From positions 77,894,875-77,958,874 of the forward strand of contig CM077644.1 in the NCBI GenBank assembly GCA_039707465.1: a stretch of DNA of 64,000 nucleotides, written 5' to 3'. Origin of the DNA: Rhabdophis nuchalis. Lineage: Eukaryota; Chordata; Lepidosauria; Squamata; Natricidae. The notes under the pieces were generated by a model. That model was not told where the DNA came from, made no database searches, and saw only the letters and a list, made by a program, of their open reading frames with translations. The translations under genes and the position numbers were made by a program. This document shows, piece after piece, positions 1 to 44,153 of this stretch; within the stretch, counting starts at the first letter, position 1; the number at the start of each line of letters is the position of its first letter.

Positions 1-280
1 ACAATGGAATAAGATTGTGTGGATGATAAAGAGAGACACAAAATTGGGAAAAATTGGTTCCCTTTTTTCCATCAACAGAGGCATTTTAAGCAGGTCACTC
101 CTTCAGGATGTTACTGGCAAAGGAATAATAGCCTATATCCAATCCATAACATTTTTGAATATCTTGAAGAGATGGTTCTTTATTTTTATATTAGATATTA
201 AAAAACCTGGAGATCATAGTTCATATTGCTTGAGCTCTGTCATTTTTAACATTAGAATCTAAAATGGAAACCTGAGATGA

Positions 281-8631
<8,351 letters not shown>

Positions 8632-9044
8632 ATACGTTTCATTCAAATAATATTATGGGATGTCTGCATTTTCAGGGTTAATAGGTTCTCTTTACAGATT
8701 CAAATCCCACAAAATAATTTATGGAGATTTTGAAATATATTTTAATTGCTTCCTAATCCTAGCTAAGGTTACCTTTTAAAATCCTGAAATGCAGAAACAG
8801 CATGTGGGAGAATTTTCTATCGGAGAGCCAGTTGCTATAGAATCAGTTGAGAGGTTGTTGGGATTTTTTTTTAGGCCAATTTCTTTAGATGACTTCAGGA
8901 CACTAACCTGTTATGTAAATTATACTTTGAAAAATAACTTAAAATTCCCAAGCAGAATTGATAAAATGGACGTGAAGAAAGAAGCAATATTGAACAGTTT
9001 AAGAAATGCCTGTAAATCCTGAAAGTTGCATGAGAATTCATTGG

Positions 9045-9180
9045 TGTGTGTATATGTATATGTGTGTCTATGTGTGGACATATGTATATACATATATGTG
9101 TGTGTGTGTGTTTATCTGCGTATATTATATATATATATATATACACACACACACATATACATAAACACACATATATATGA
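9045..9180. repeat. TG/TA/CA-rich tract
   Basis: Mixed (TG)n, (TA)n and (CA)n runs; the TG-rich left part can pair with the CA-rich right part around an AT core. It lies inside the putative MIER1 3'UTR. Confidence 0.8.
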
Positions 9181-10106
9181 ATGAATTATATTTTAAAAAT
9201 AAACCAAGAGGTTTGTATGTAAAATTATTGACATCAGTGATGTCTTTCCATATTCTTATCTGGAAATAAGAAATACTTTCTGTATTTTTCCAGATTTTGT
9301 AGCCTTTGAAAGATTTTTACAATACTAAAAAGAAGTATGTAATTTTCATAACTTGTACAGTATGGTAAACTTTGATCTTCTGAGAGTTGATCTTCTGAGG
9401 ATTTGTCAGCTTCACTTTATTTTGCTAAAGTTTTTTTTATTAATAAAGTCATGTTTCAGAAAGCAGTAGAAATTTTAAATATTTAAATTGCTTATCCAAA
9501 TTACGAATATCAGAATTTTCAAACTTTTATCTTGGGACAAATAGTGACTTAAAAGTTTTTAGATTAGCATGATGCTATAATTGCACAAGTGTTCTTGCTT
9601 TTATAATTGTTTTTCAGATTTCTTTTTATGAGATAGTTTTAAAAAATCAGCTAAAGGCTTTAATGTTTAATTCTTATTAGTCAAGGTCATCCATTACCTT
9701 ATTTTATCAGCTTATATGTACATTTTGGGTGAGCACAGTAGAATTAGGAATTGAACCAATTAAATCTGGCTACCTGGATGAGGAACAAATACTTAGCCTG
9801 CGTGCCGAGGGGCCTTATGCTGCATCCAACAAATCCATGAATTAACTGCTTCTGAGGAAGTAGAAAAGTGTGGGTAGTACTTGTTATGGCGTATATGTGT
9901 ACTAATATGCACGGATTTGAGGTACTGTAAAGGTTGTTAACCTTTTTTACATTTGAAACAAATCCTTTCAATCTGGGGATATTTCAGTAGTGACAGTTCC
10001 CATATATAAAAGGATTTGGATTATGGCCATAATGAAGGTGTACAGAATCAGTCACTCAATGACATATAAAGTCTTTCATTTTTTGGTTGCTACATTGGCT
10101 ATATAA

Positions 10107-10112
10107 AATAAA
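10107..10112 (+). terminator. Candidate MIER1 poly(A) signal
   Basis: An AATAAA hexamer is followed within 30 nt by a U/GU-rich tract (ttttattttgtgcttgt), the usual layout of a cleavage site. It is one of several candidates. Confidence 0.4.
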
Positions 10113-12533
10113 GTTTTATTTTGTGCTTGTCTTGGGGCTTACTTGAAATGTTACAACTATAGCTTCAAGTTGATCTGCTCATTTAATGATTTAGCAAAAT
10201 AGAGTTTCATTTTAATTATGAAGTCCACTAGATTTTTAGATTGTCCCAACACAATTTTGCTGTAGTTTCTGGAGATATCTTTTTTTTTTTTTTAGCCTTC
10301 TGCTTTCTCATGAAACACTTTTGATGAATTCCATGCTTTAACATTATAAGACTAGTATTTATTGTCTGTTGGTTACAAGCAGTATACATGTATAGATAAA
10401 ATATTTAATCTTCAAAATTTTACTGCTTTAGGGAAAGTGCCATGGCTGACCAAACCCAGTTTTGTCAATATGAAAATCCAAAGTTTTTGTAGCCTCATAT
10501 CAAAGATTATGTTTTAAAAAGTATATCAAAGCAAGGCAGTGCAATGCTTTTAGAAATCTTATTGCAACTTTGAAGGCCTATTTTCTGTTCCTTGTCTGTA
10601 TTTTTGCAGGTTGGAAATGCTTGCAAGACTGTTCATAGGAAAGTTTATAAATATATTGTTCTCAGGCTTGTAAGTAAAATATAGCACTGTGTACATTTTT
10701 CAGAAACTTTACTTTGGTCTTTAATCTTACCTTTGATGGTATGCCTAAGAAAATCCTGACATTCCATACTCAATATGTAATGCTCAGCTGTTTTTAAGTA
10801 TTTAATTGTAATGTGCATCTCATTTATGCAGGTGTTTATACAATATTTTATTCATGTTCTTTAAAATGCAGCCACTATAACTTGATAAAGACATTGCACT
10901 ATTAGTACTATTTAAAAATCTTGTAATTTAGCAACCAGTTCAAACAGCTTTTAGTGCAGTTTGGAAAAGATGAAACCCATTGCTTCCAAATTGGTTTGAA
11001 AAGTCAGTACAGCTTTGTATAGTGATTGTAATGTATATTTTAAGCACTATTGTGTCCTGATCCATAAAGTGCATTGTGTGCAGTCTGAATCAAACCTTCA
11101 ACTCAACAGGCCTGACTGTTGACTTTATAAAGGGTTTAAAGTGATATTTTGAAAGAAATCAAAAAAAAAATTGCAAAGTAGTTTTTATAAATTTTTCACA
11201 TAGTAATTTTGCACTGTTGGTAATACCTGTGTCTCTTCCTAGCTCCCTGTCTGCAATTCTGGAAAAGCTTATTAAAGTATTTTTTTAAACATATTGCTTA
11301 TATAAATACAAATATTGAGTACTTATGAGTGGAATTTGTTTCTTTTAAGAGAATGTGAAAATGCTGCTTAATAATATGGGAGAGAATACTTGAATTGTTC
11401 AATAATAGTTTTAGCAAACCTTTGCACTTGAAAAAATTCTGTGCTTCACACTAGTTTCAAACTAAACTTCAGATATTTAATAGGGTTTTAAAAAAACAAT
11501 TAGAAATAAACTGAGATGTATACATTCTTGCTGTGAAATTAGACCTGTAATATCTAAGTCTGAATATTTTTGTTGGGGGTATTTACCAATAAAATATAAT
11601 CATTTCCTGATGTATAACAGAAAATAGAGCTCAATTAATTGTTGTAATAAAAAATGGAGATCGCTATTAGAAGTATTGAGAAATTACTAGTCCAGATAGA
11701 ATTTGTTTTATAGAGTTAAGATTCATTCCAATCTTCAGCAAAGAAAAATGAAAACTTGTAACTGATTTAATAAACAAGGAAGAATTTGGTAAAGCCAGGA
11801 TCTTATAAGGCTATATTCATATAAGCACAAATTTAAAAATTATAGTGCCTGGAGTTAATAAAATGTTAGGAAATTATACAAAAAATAAAACAATTTCTAT
11901 TTTATGATAATTTGCAGGGAAAATCAATAAAATGCTAAACTATGTCATGTTTCTATTTAATATAATGTATGTGTTTATATAAAATAGAAACAGGAAATAA
12001 AACAATTCTAAAGAATGACCTGTTATCTTCCTAGTTTAATGTCTTATTTGAATTACACCACCAAATTGGCTTGTTGTGGTGCAATTATAATACAGTACAA
12101 ATAGGGTTTCATACAAGGTTGGGTAAGTTGGCAGAAAACAAATATTTTAGGTAGAGTTTAGTACTTTTCACGCTCAAAAGTACTCTTTATTCTCAAGGGT
12201 TGTCACAGGTACCTAGAAATGTAAGCATTCAATAAAGATAGAATAATGGAATATGATTATTGTGATTAAGACAGGGGTGGGTTCCTACCGGCATTTGTTC
12301 CGGTTCACTTCACGGGCACTTAACCAAGAAACTTCATCATGGTTAAGAGAAATAATACTTAGATATAACGGGAAGTGGGAATTATCTTTATTCCCCTTTT
12401 CATTTCTGATTATAATCAAGACTCCTCCATTGTTCAAGCTTGTCTTGAGATAAAATATCAATTAGCTAAATATTTTTGCTGGTATGTATAGAAAATAATA
12501 TAGACCTGGAAAAGTTTAAATCATTATCTAAAG

Positions 12534-12668
12534 CAGGGGTCTCCAACCTTTGCCACTTTAATTCTGAAGGACTTCAGCTCCCAGACTTCTCCAGCCAGCT
12601 TTGCTGGCTGGAGAATTCTGGGAGCTGAAGTCCTTCAGACTTAAAGTGGCAAAGGTTGGAGACCCCTG
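12534..12668. mobile_element. hAT-like MITE, almost perfect 135-bp palindrome
   Basis: Two 66-nt arms (caggggtctccaaccttt...) are reverse complements with two mismatches around a TTT loop. The exact 8-bp duplication atctaaag stands on both sides (12526-12533 and 12669-12676), as expected for hAT transposition. There is no coding capacity, so mobility depended on a transposase elsewhere. Confidence 0.92.
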
Positions 12669-12689
12669 ATCTAAAGAATGGTCTTCTTT

Positions 12690-12895
12690 TGACCCCTGAA
12701 ACAAGCATTTGGCCTTATTTTCGGGGAGGTCTTATTATTTTTGAGGTGCAGGAGGCGGTGAGCATGGTCACTTCATGGCTGCTGCCGTGTTGCAGTATTT
12801 TCAGGGAGGGCTTATTACAGTGCATGCGCTCAAAAGCCCAATTGGGCTGCTTATTCAGGGAGGGCTTATTTTTGTGGAAACAGGTAGTTTTCTTG
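12690..12895. repeat. Interspersed repeat family Z (cttatttt cggggagg motifs)
   Basis: Repeats of ggccttattttcggggaggt and agggagggcttatt flank a unique middle (atggctgctgc). The same organisation is at 54393-54655 and a diverged piece at 27700-27812. Probably a non-autonomous DNA element; termini and superfamily not determined. Confidence 0.6.
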
Positions 12896-13289
12896 GCAAC
12901 ATTACAGAAACAATTTGGCCTCTTTAAATAGATTGTATTCATTTGTTAAATGTATAGCCTATTTTTCTCCAAAAGTTAAGGTAGGGATCTTACACTGAGT
13001 GATGTTTTATTGAAACAGCAATCTTGTAAGGTAGGTTGAACTGAATGATGGTTTAATAACCCGCTGAAGGTCAGTCTGAACACAGGTTTCTCTGGGCCAG
13101 CTCAACCACTTCACGATGTGATGAAGAGATAATTTTATTCATATATGCTAAAATATTTTCTCAATATTAAAAACTACATCTACTTTTTTGGAAGAGGAGA
13201 GAGATAACCAAGTCCTTGAAGTGGCACATGCCAACTTAGTGTGGAGGATGTATATGTATCTGGAAGACAACTCCAAGCTTTCGCACATA

Positions 13290-13440
13290 TTATTCATCAT
13301 ACTTCAGAGGATCCAATTTACATCTCTCGGTCCAATTCATTTCATAGAGTGGTTGTTGTGGGGGAAATAGGAGGAGGAAGGTGTGTTGAATGTTTGCCAC
13401 CTTGAGTTATTTGTACAAAACAAAACAAAACCTAAATACA
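13290..13440 (+). mobile_element. SINE 3' part
   Basis: Shares ttgttgtgggggaaatagga, a gtttgccaccttgagttatt block and an A-rich tail with 26440-26605. This is the 3' body of a squamate tRNA-related SINE; the tRNA-like head is not clear here. Confidence 0.55.
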
Positions 13441-13559
13441 GCTAAGGACTGGTTTTACAAATGAGAGGGAAGTACTATTGAATTTGTTACACCATTAAGA
13501 GTTCTTTAAAAAGTGGTGCCAAAGCATCAGTTAATCAACAATATAATACCTAAAGTATA

Positions 13560-16500
13560 GTATTCCTAAATCTATTGTCACTAAAATATTGGAAGTCTTA
13601 TAAAAGCCAGAACAAAAAAAATGTAAATGGAGACAATCTTGATTTATTTAAGCCAGTACAAAAATACATAGCACATAAAAGTTATACATTAAAAATGTTT
13701 ATTCCTAATGCTGAATTGTTCTATATAGGAAAAATAGTAACAGGAAGTTTAACAGTGTAGAAAATAAAACTATAAGACTTGCTGACCTAGGCAGTATATA
13801 TATTTTCTAAATCTTGGCACTAAAAATGTGTATATTACAAAAAAGCAAATGAACTGAGAACTATTTAATATGGCAGTAAATCTATCCAGTAGATTATCAT
13901 TTTGTCTAAAGTACCTGAGAGCAACTGCCTCAGTAGAGCAGGTTAACAAAAATACAATAATTTGACTGAATTATGAGAATTCCAGTCTAACAGCATCCCT
14001 TATTCTATATGTTTATTTGCATAAATTGTCCACAAGCATTTTATGACAATTTTGTGCACAGTATAATCAAGGTAACAGTAGACCAAGGCAGCTGTGTGCT
14101 AAGTAATCCATTTTTTAGCCTGCATCACCTAAATGCTACCATTATCTACTTAACAAGCCAGCATAAGTAGACAAGAAAATAAAATTCTAGTATAATAGAT
14201 CCCTTTAATCTACCTTCAAAGTCGAGATAGTTCATTCTTCTAAGTAGCTGGCAGGTGCAAAATCTAGAGTTAAATCATTTTGATTAAAATATTCGTTCTG
14301 ATAATTTATTTATAGCTGTTGGAGAAACTACACATCTCTTTGTAGAACTGACTCTTGTGATCTGCAAACCCATCTACAATCATAGTGTTTAAATTCAACA
14401 GCAAAGCAGTAATAAATGAAGGAAAATCTCCCATGGTTTAAAATTGAAAACAAAAAACTCCCCCCCCCCAAAAAAAATATGTAAACAAGGTACAGGGTGA
14501 CTTAACACAACTTTCACTACCCCCCCCCCCCCAAATTGTTGCTGGCTAAGACAGCATGGAGCCCATAACATTTAAAAAGTTGCTTGGATGGACAATGTTC
14601 TACTCGCCAAAGCTTACAAAGCGCCTATTGCTAATGGTTGGGAGGGGGTGTCTCATTATTGGGAGTACAGGGCTTGTTTTCCACATATCTCAAAACAGCA
14701 ATAAATTTGCAACATTATGGATGAGAGCTTCAGAGGCTGCAAAAAAGGCTCAAGACTGTCATGTGTCTGTGAAGCTCCAGGATTCTCTTCTCTGTTTTAC
14801 ATTAGGATAGACTATTCCAGAACAACTGTTAGTTACCCACTCTGCATATTACAAGCATGCACTCTGAAGTTTACTTTCAACAGTTTAAGGCTAAGAGAAT
14901 GTATTTTAAAGTGCGCCAAACAATCTCTGCGATCCCAGACAGCAACATACTGCTGGAGTAGGATTTCTTGTTAGTGTTGTTGCAATGTTCTTTGCCCCCC
15001 TCCTCTAACAAAAAGCATAAATATGCAAAACAATAATAATTACATGCTAAATAATGTCTCCAGTACACATAATTCGGCTTTTGGTGTCAGATCAGGAATG
15101 ACTGCATATTTAACATAGAATATGTAAGTTTTACCTATTTCACGGACTTCAATTTAGAATTAAATTTAACCCACAAAGCCATTAAGGACATAACTGTACC
15201 TTACACGCAAAATCATGAACCAGGATTTGTCCTGACAGTAGAACAAAAGGGTGGAAACGTCTCCTTAGGAAGAGATTCACTTGCAATCTCAGCATCTTGG
15301 ATGAGAAATCTTTTCAGTTCTGATAATTGTAGTATTTAACCTTATTTCTTTTTGAAATTTAGAAAAACTAATGCTTTAGAATGTGCTTAAGTTTTATTAA
15401 AAGACATAAGCTTTTATGAGTTGTACTCACTTTATCGGATGCATGAAGTGGATAAACAGGATGATTTGAAAAGAAAAGAAAAAGCAGCAAGTGGAGGAGA
15501 AAAGGGTAGTTATACAAATGCAAGTTACATGTGGGACAAATTATAAGTACCTCATGAATTAGTAATAGCAATGTATTAAAATCATTTGTGTTTGTTAAAC
15601 CTTAGATAGCCTGAAGATATTTAATGTGAGTTGATTCGGGTGTAGTTTTTTTTTAATATTGCAAATATAAGCTGCAATTCATGAAAGCATGTGCCTTTTA
15701 ATAAAATCTTGTTAGTCAAAAAAAAAAAAAGTCCAACCATCTACCATAGATTTGTGGCTGCCAATCTCAGAGTTCTTCTTTACAATGTCTTTAATGTTTA
15801 AAAGGGATTATTTATTATATTTTGCACTCTCTCTATATACAAGGCCAGGAATTAGTGGTTCACTGAGTCAAATAAACTGAAGCTAGGTTTTCTTTAGTGA
15901 AAAGCAAACTGGATTTCATTCAGCAGAATATTTTGCTTTGAGCCATTTTTCAATTTGACAGCCCTTAAAATTCAGAATTTACTGGATAAACACTATCCAG
16001 ATACTAGTTTTCCTCATGTTTCAGTGTAAATGGGTGTGAGGCCTATGATAGGGCAACTGGTAGTAGAATATACTATCATTTCTTTTAAAGACTTGTGTTG
16101 GAGTCATTGTAAATCTGATTTGCTTTGCAACAATATGAAAACCTCACACTGATACAAAAGCTTCATTTGCAAGGCTGGTGAGGCTTCTTTGAAAACAGCT
16201 TCAACCACATCAATGTGAACTTCATTTTCTGCAAAATAGGACCTGTTTAATGATTTAGCATGATATGTGAACCTATTTCAAAAAGGAAGCTAGACTTGAT
16301 AGACTGGGGGTATAACTTCCAACAGCATGCTTTTTCTATGTTCAAAAAGCTTGCAATAAATGTTTGCAAAACTTATTTTTTCCCAGAAATAAATGTGCAT
16401 TTCCAAACATTTAAATCACCGAAGGGCAAACTCTCATTTATAACAGTCTTTTAAAAAGCTATAACCTTTAAATAAAAAATCCCCAGTGATGAGATTTTTA

Positions 16501-17311
16501 TTTTAAAAAGGACACTGATTGCATAGAAAAAAAACTAAGTAAATTAAAAAAAAATATTTTACTGGGGAGAAACACCCATATTTTAGCACTGTAGTTTGCT
16601 TTTCTCATTTCTTCAGGAGAAAACGGCATTTAAAACCTTACTCTTTAGAACATTTATCTGTTCTTTATCTGTAACAGGTACTGATAAATCTATAAAGGTT
16701 TAAAAACAATTCTGACCAAGATAACCCAAACAATGTGTAACACAAACTTAAAAGTGCTTCGCTAGGTTGAGGGGAGAAAAATTAGATGGACATTGACAAG
16801 TCCTAAATTTGTTAGGGTAACATTTCAATTGATTGTGAATGTAGGTCTACCTTCCCCATAAACTGCAGCTCAGAGTATCATCTTATTTATACACAGCTTC
16901 ATGCAACGAGATGTAGGAACTACATTTCATTCATACAGATTGCATGACTTCGAGGAAAATGCAGTTAAAGTTGGAAGGGACCAACAAGTCAAAGCTACGA
17001 GAGTCTGAACAATAAATAGGCTTGCTTGATTTCAATGATGCATTTTCTTGCTGCACTCAATCCTGACCAACACCACTTGCTGCATTTGAGATTATTAATC
17101 CTGTTTCACTACATACATAATTCCTTGCAGCCTATATGCAATCTATTCATCGTATGTGCAGTCCAGTATAAATAATTGATTCCAAATGTGGCAATCTTCA
17201 GATTGTGCAAATACGAAGTAACCATCCAATTCCATTCAGAGACTGCATACTACAGTGATTTGTCAACATCTTGCTAAAAAGTGAGAGTTACTCTGGTAAG
17301 CATGCTGTTTG
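13560..17311 (-). other. SLC35D1: Putative SLC35D1 3' untranslated region
   Basis: After the SLC35D1 stop (read leftward), about 3.7 kb of AT-rich sequence has no recognised LINE or exon. AATAAA on the minus strand (TTTATT on plus) occurs near 16498, 15393 and 13640. A long 3'UTR is inferred from the lack of repeats compared with the neighbouring introns; its end is unknown. Confidence 0.4.
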
Positions 17312-41068
<23,757 letters not shown>

Positions 41069-41534
41069 GGTTGCCAGAGGGACGTCGAGGAGGGGGCGGA
41101 GCCACGGAGGAGAGCGTGAGCTCGGGGTCGCTTCGCAGCTGGAGCGGGAAATGGGGGGGGGGGGGAGGGTTTGGCCTGGCCTGAGTTCTCGCCGGAAGAA
41201 GAGGGTGGGGGTGGAGGGAGAGAAACGGTTGACGGAGGGAGATCCTCGTTACTTGTAGGACGGCTTCCCTCCGCGTCGTATCTTCCACAAAGGCTGGGCG
41301 TTGAGTCACGTCATCTTCACTTGTGGAGTGCTGTGTAGAACATACTCAAAGCTAACGGGCAAGTCAAACCAATGCAACAGTTCGATATAGTTCAAAGTTA
41401 CAACGGCACTCGGAAGAAAGCGGCTTATCGTCGCTTTTCACACTTACGACCACACGCTTTTGTAGCATTCCCCAAAATTGTGTGTGTGTACATGCATAAT
41501 TTTGTATTTATTTATCTTGTCATATTTATATTAG

Positions 41535-41820
41535 AGGTGGAGACCTGTAATGGGATTCGAAAAAAATTACTAACGGTTCTGTGGACATGGCTACCTCGTG
41601 AGTGTTGTGTGACTGTGGGTGTGGCAGGGGAAGGTTACTGCAAAATCCCCATTCCCTCCGCACCCCACTAACCTGCTTTCCAGCTCCTTTCTTATATTCA
41701 GGGCAACAAAAGAAGATAAGCTGGGGGGGGGGGGGGGCAGCCTATTTGCTGGTTCTCCGAACTACCCAAAATTTCCACTACCAGTCCAGAACTGGTTGAA
41801 TACCACCTCTGGGGGAGGCC
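41535..41820 (-). repeat. Interspersed repeat family Q
   Basis: Minus-strand copy starting cagaggtggtattcaaccag and containing gggattttgcagtaaccttc and ctgccacacccaca; a + strand relative lies at 60094-60385. It has a long G run on plus near 41714-41730. Confidence 0.65.
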
Positions 41821-42055
41821 CTTTGAAAGCTGTATGCAACACAATTTCATTTTAATGTATGCCGATTAGTGTACATTCAAAGTGACAAAGTAGTCTATCC
41901 ATGTGATACCAAAATTAAGATGCTTGGCATTGCAGTGTCACTGGGTCATGTGATCGCCTATTGCAATGTTCTGGCAAGTAAAATCAATGGGGAAGTCAGA
42001 TTCACTTAACAACCACGTTACTAACTTAATCAACTGCAATGGTTCATTTAACCGG

Positions 42056-42238
42056 CCTAGCATGAACTTCTTCGCACCCTAATTTAAATGGTTTTAAATT
42101 TATTTTAAGCAGGGTCTTGATTTAATTTAGTTCTTATTTAGTAATATTCTGTATTTATGTATATTTATTTTAAATCTCTGTTCGCCGCCCCGAGTCCCTT
42201 TATGGTGAGATGGGTGAGATGGGTGCGGGTTACAAATG

Positions 42239-42310
<72 letters not shown>
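42056..42310 (+). mobile_element. CR1/L2-type LINE tail with (AAT)23 expansion
   Basis: Carries gttcgccgccccgagtccct and ends in a 70-bp uninterrupted (AAT)n array at 42241-42310, an expanded version of the usual short tail. Confidence 0.8.
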
Positions 42311-42967
42311 GCAACAACAACAACTATGGAAGGAAAGGTGGTAAAATGGGGCAAAACTCACTTTACAAATGTCTCACTTGGCAACATAAATTCTGGGCTC
42401 ACTTCTGGTCTTGCACTGTACCTTTTCCCTACCATCCTCCTGAGAGTCCTAAGAATAATTAAGCATTACGTAATAGTAACCCAATCTTGAATTAGTGTCT
42501 AAGCAAGATTTAGATTCACAGCAGCAGAAAAAGTTGGTTTGGAAAATGATGTATAGAAACAACCCTTCAACCTAGATTTTTTGTTTTAATCCAGTCAATT
42601 GAAGAACACAAATCACCTTACAAGAAGTAAATTCAGGCAGGTGGCTGGATCAGAAGTGCAAAGGGAAAAAGAAAATAACTTGCACACCTAACTTTCTTAA
42701 GTTGAAATTTCACTGATCCAGCTCAGAGGAGACCCAACTCTCATTGTACAACAGAGATGAGAACAATGTTGGATGCAAACTACTACGCATTAAAAGCCAG
42801 GATATATTTTTAATTAATGGGCCATTTAAAAACCCCAGATGTGGAGAAAAAACATAGACAAGTATTTATAAGGCCTGAAGCAAACAATCCACTGAATATC
42901 TGCAGAGAGTTCCAGTCACCTAGGTCACAGTTGTCTCGAAGGTACTTTTTTCTTCAAAAGGTAGCTG

Positions 42968-43070
42968 GACTGTTTTTTTCTTGAGGAAGAAGAAAATGTT
43001 TCACTTCTCATCCAAGAAGCTTCTTAGATAAGTGAAATGTTTTCTTCTTCCTCAAGGAAAAAAACCAGTC
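42968..43070. repeat. Short palindromic MITE-like hairpin
   Basis: Left arm (gactgtttttttcttgagga...) and right arm (...tcctcaaggaaaaaaaccagtc) are nearly perfect reverse complements of about 40 nt around a cttctcatccaagaagcttc core. Confidence 0.75.
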
Positions 43071-43074
43071 TAAA

Positions 43075-43735
43075 CAGTGGTTACCAACCAGTGGTCCACC
43101 ATAAAATTTTGATCATAAAATCTTTGCATTTCTCTTGGAAGAGCCCAGCCAAGGTTTCCCACTCCGCTCACACTTTAGTGCTTTGCCTCTCAGGGACAAA
43201 ATGGGGCAGTTAGCTTGGCTGCCTGTTAACAGAGATAAGTGTCCGGGTCAACCCTACCTTTGCTGTCCATTGTGGCTGCTAGATCAGCTCCCTGCAAACA
43301 CTCATCTCTCGAGGAGCGGTCACTTTGCCGGGCGGCTCCTCAAGAGACGAGTTTGCAGGGGGAAAATCTATCGTCCGTAATGGATAGCAAAGATAGGGTT
43401 GACTCCAGCTGCTTCTCTCTAGGTAGGGTTTACCACTCTGAGCCCCAAGCAGCAGGAGACGAGGGCTGCCTTGGTGCCACCAGCTGGCGCAAATTTACCA
43501 CAGCAAAGGTGGGATGCTGACCATCAGTCTCCCCATCTTTGTTTCCAGGCTATGTGCCTGGACCAGGTGCTTTCTCCTGGGCCTCCCACCCAGAAGCTTC
43601 GCAGAAGCAGAAAGATAGGCCTGAAAGGCGGTTGAGCCTCCTTCCCCCCCCCCCCCCCCCCCCGCTGCCGGTGCTCGGCAGGATTTAAAATTATGAATTT
43701 GGTGTCCCTGAGGTCCAAAAGGTTGGAGACCCCTG
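43075..43735. mobile_element. Probable non-autonomous hAT-like element
   Basis: Begins cagtggttaccaaccagtgg and ends ggttggagacccctg, hAT-type ends. The GC-rich interior includes a poly-C run at about 43645-43663. Both flanks resemble gtcta(a/g), but an exact 8-bp TSD could not be aligned. Confidence 0.5.
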
Positions 43736-44095
43736 GTCTAGATGCCTTTTGAAAAAAACAACAACTTTTGAATGAACCCTCTGAATAGAAATTTTCTCTA
43801 TTATCTCACTGCCAGAAAAAATAATTTTAAAAATGGATGATGGGAATGAAAGGAAAGGCAATGCAGAAGATTCTAATCCTTTGGAGCCACATTCTTTTGC
43901 AAATTGGAAAGTAACATCAGTAAAAAAAAAAAAACTTTACATGCACATATTTTTCTTGTTTGTTACTCTCAATATATCTTGATTTTCTCTCTGAAAAGCG
44001 CTACACCCCAATGCCCCACTTGTATTTCAATTATTGCAGCAAATGACATGATATAACATGGCAATAAATCTAATGCATTGTGTGGTGTGTACATA

Positions 44096-44101
44096 TTTAT
44101 T
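44096..44101 (-). terminator. Candidate C1orf141 poly(A) signal
   Basis: AATAAA on the minus strand 53 nt after the stop codon. Confidence 0.5.
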
Positions 44102-44153
44102 GTCGGTCTCGAAAACTTTTCACACAACAAGAAGTAACTTTCAGAGGTTGGAG

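Larger units (their letters stand above)
8632..11660 (+). other. MIER1: Putative MIER1 3' untranslated region
   Basis: About 3 kb of AT-rich, mostly single-copy-looking sequence follows the stop codon without a convincing exon or a recognisable LINE. AATAAA candidates lie at 9198-9203, 9442-9447, 10107-10112 (followed by GU-rich sequence, the most convincing), about 11592 and about 11647. The true end cannot be fixed by eye, and a long 3'UTR with several poly(A) sites is inferred. Confidence 0.5.
41390..42425. repeat. Family P copy split by two later insertions
   Basis: Pieces at 41390-41480, about 41850-42055 and 42311-42425 read in order as one family P element. Between them lie a family Q repeat (41535-41820) and a LINE tail (42056-42310). 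Confidence 0.6.

Noticed and set aside
8895..9170. Minus-strand frame with many Ile/Tyr/His/Thr residues
   Set aside because: Comes from the TG/TA/CA-rich tract in the putative MIER1 3'UTR.
42127..42462. Open frames rich in Ile (minus) or Asn (plus)
   Set aside because: Translation of the (AAT)n array at the LINE tail.
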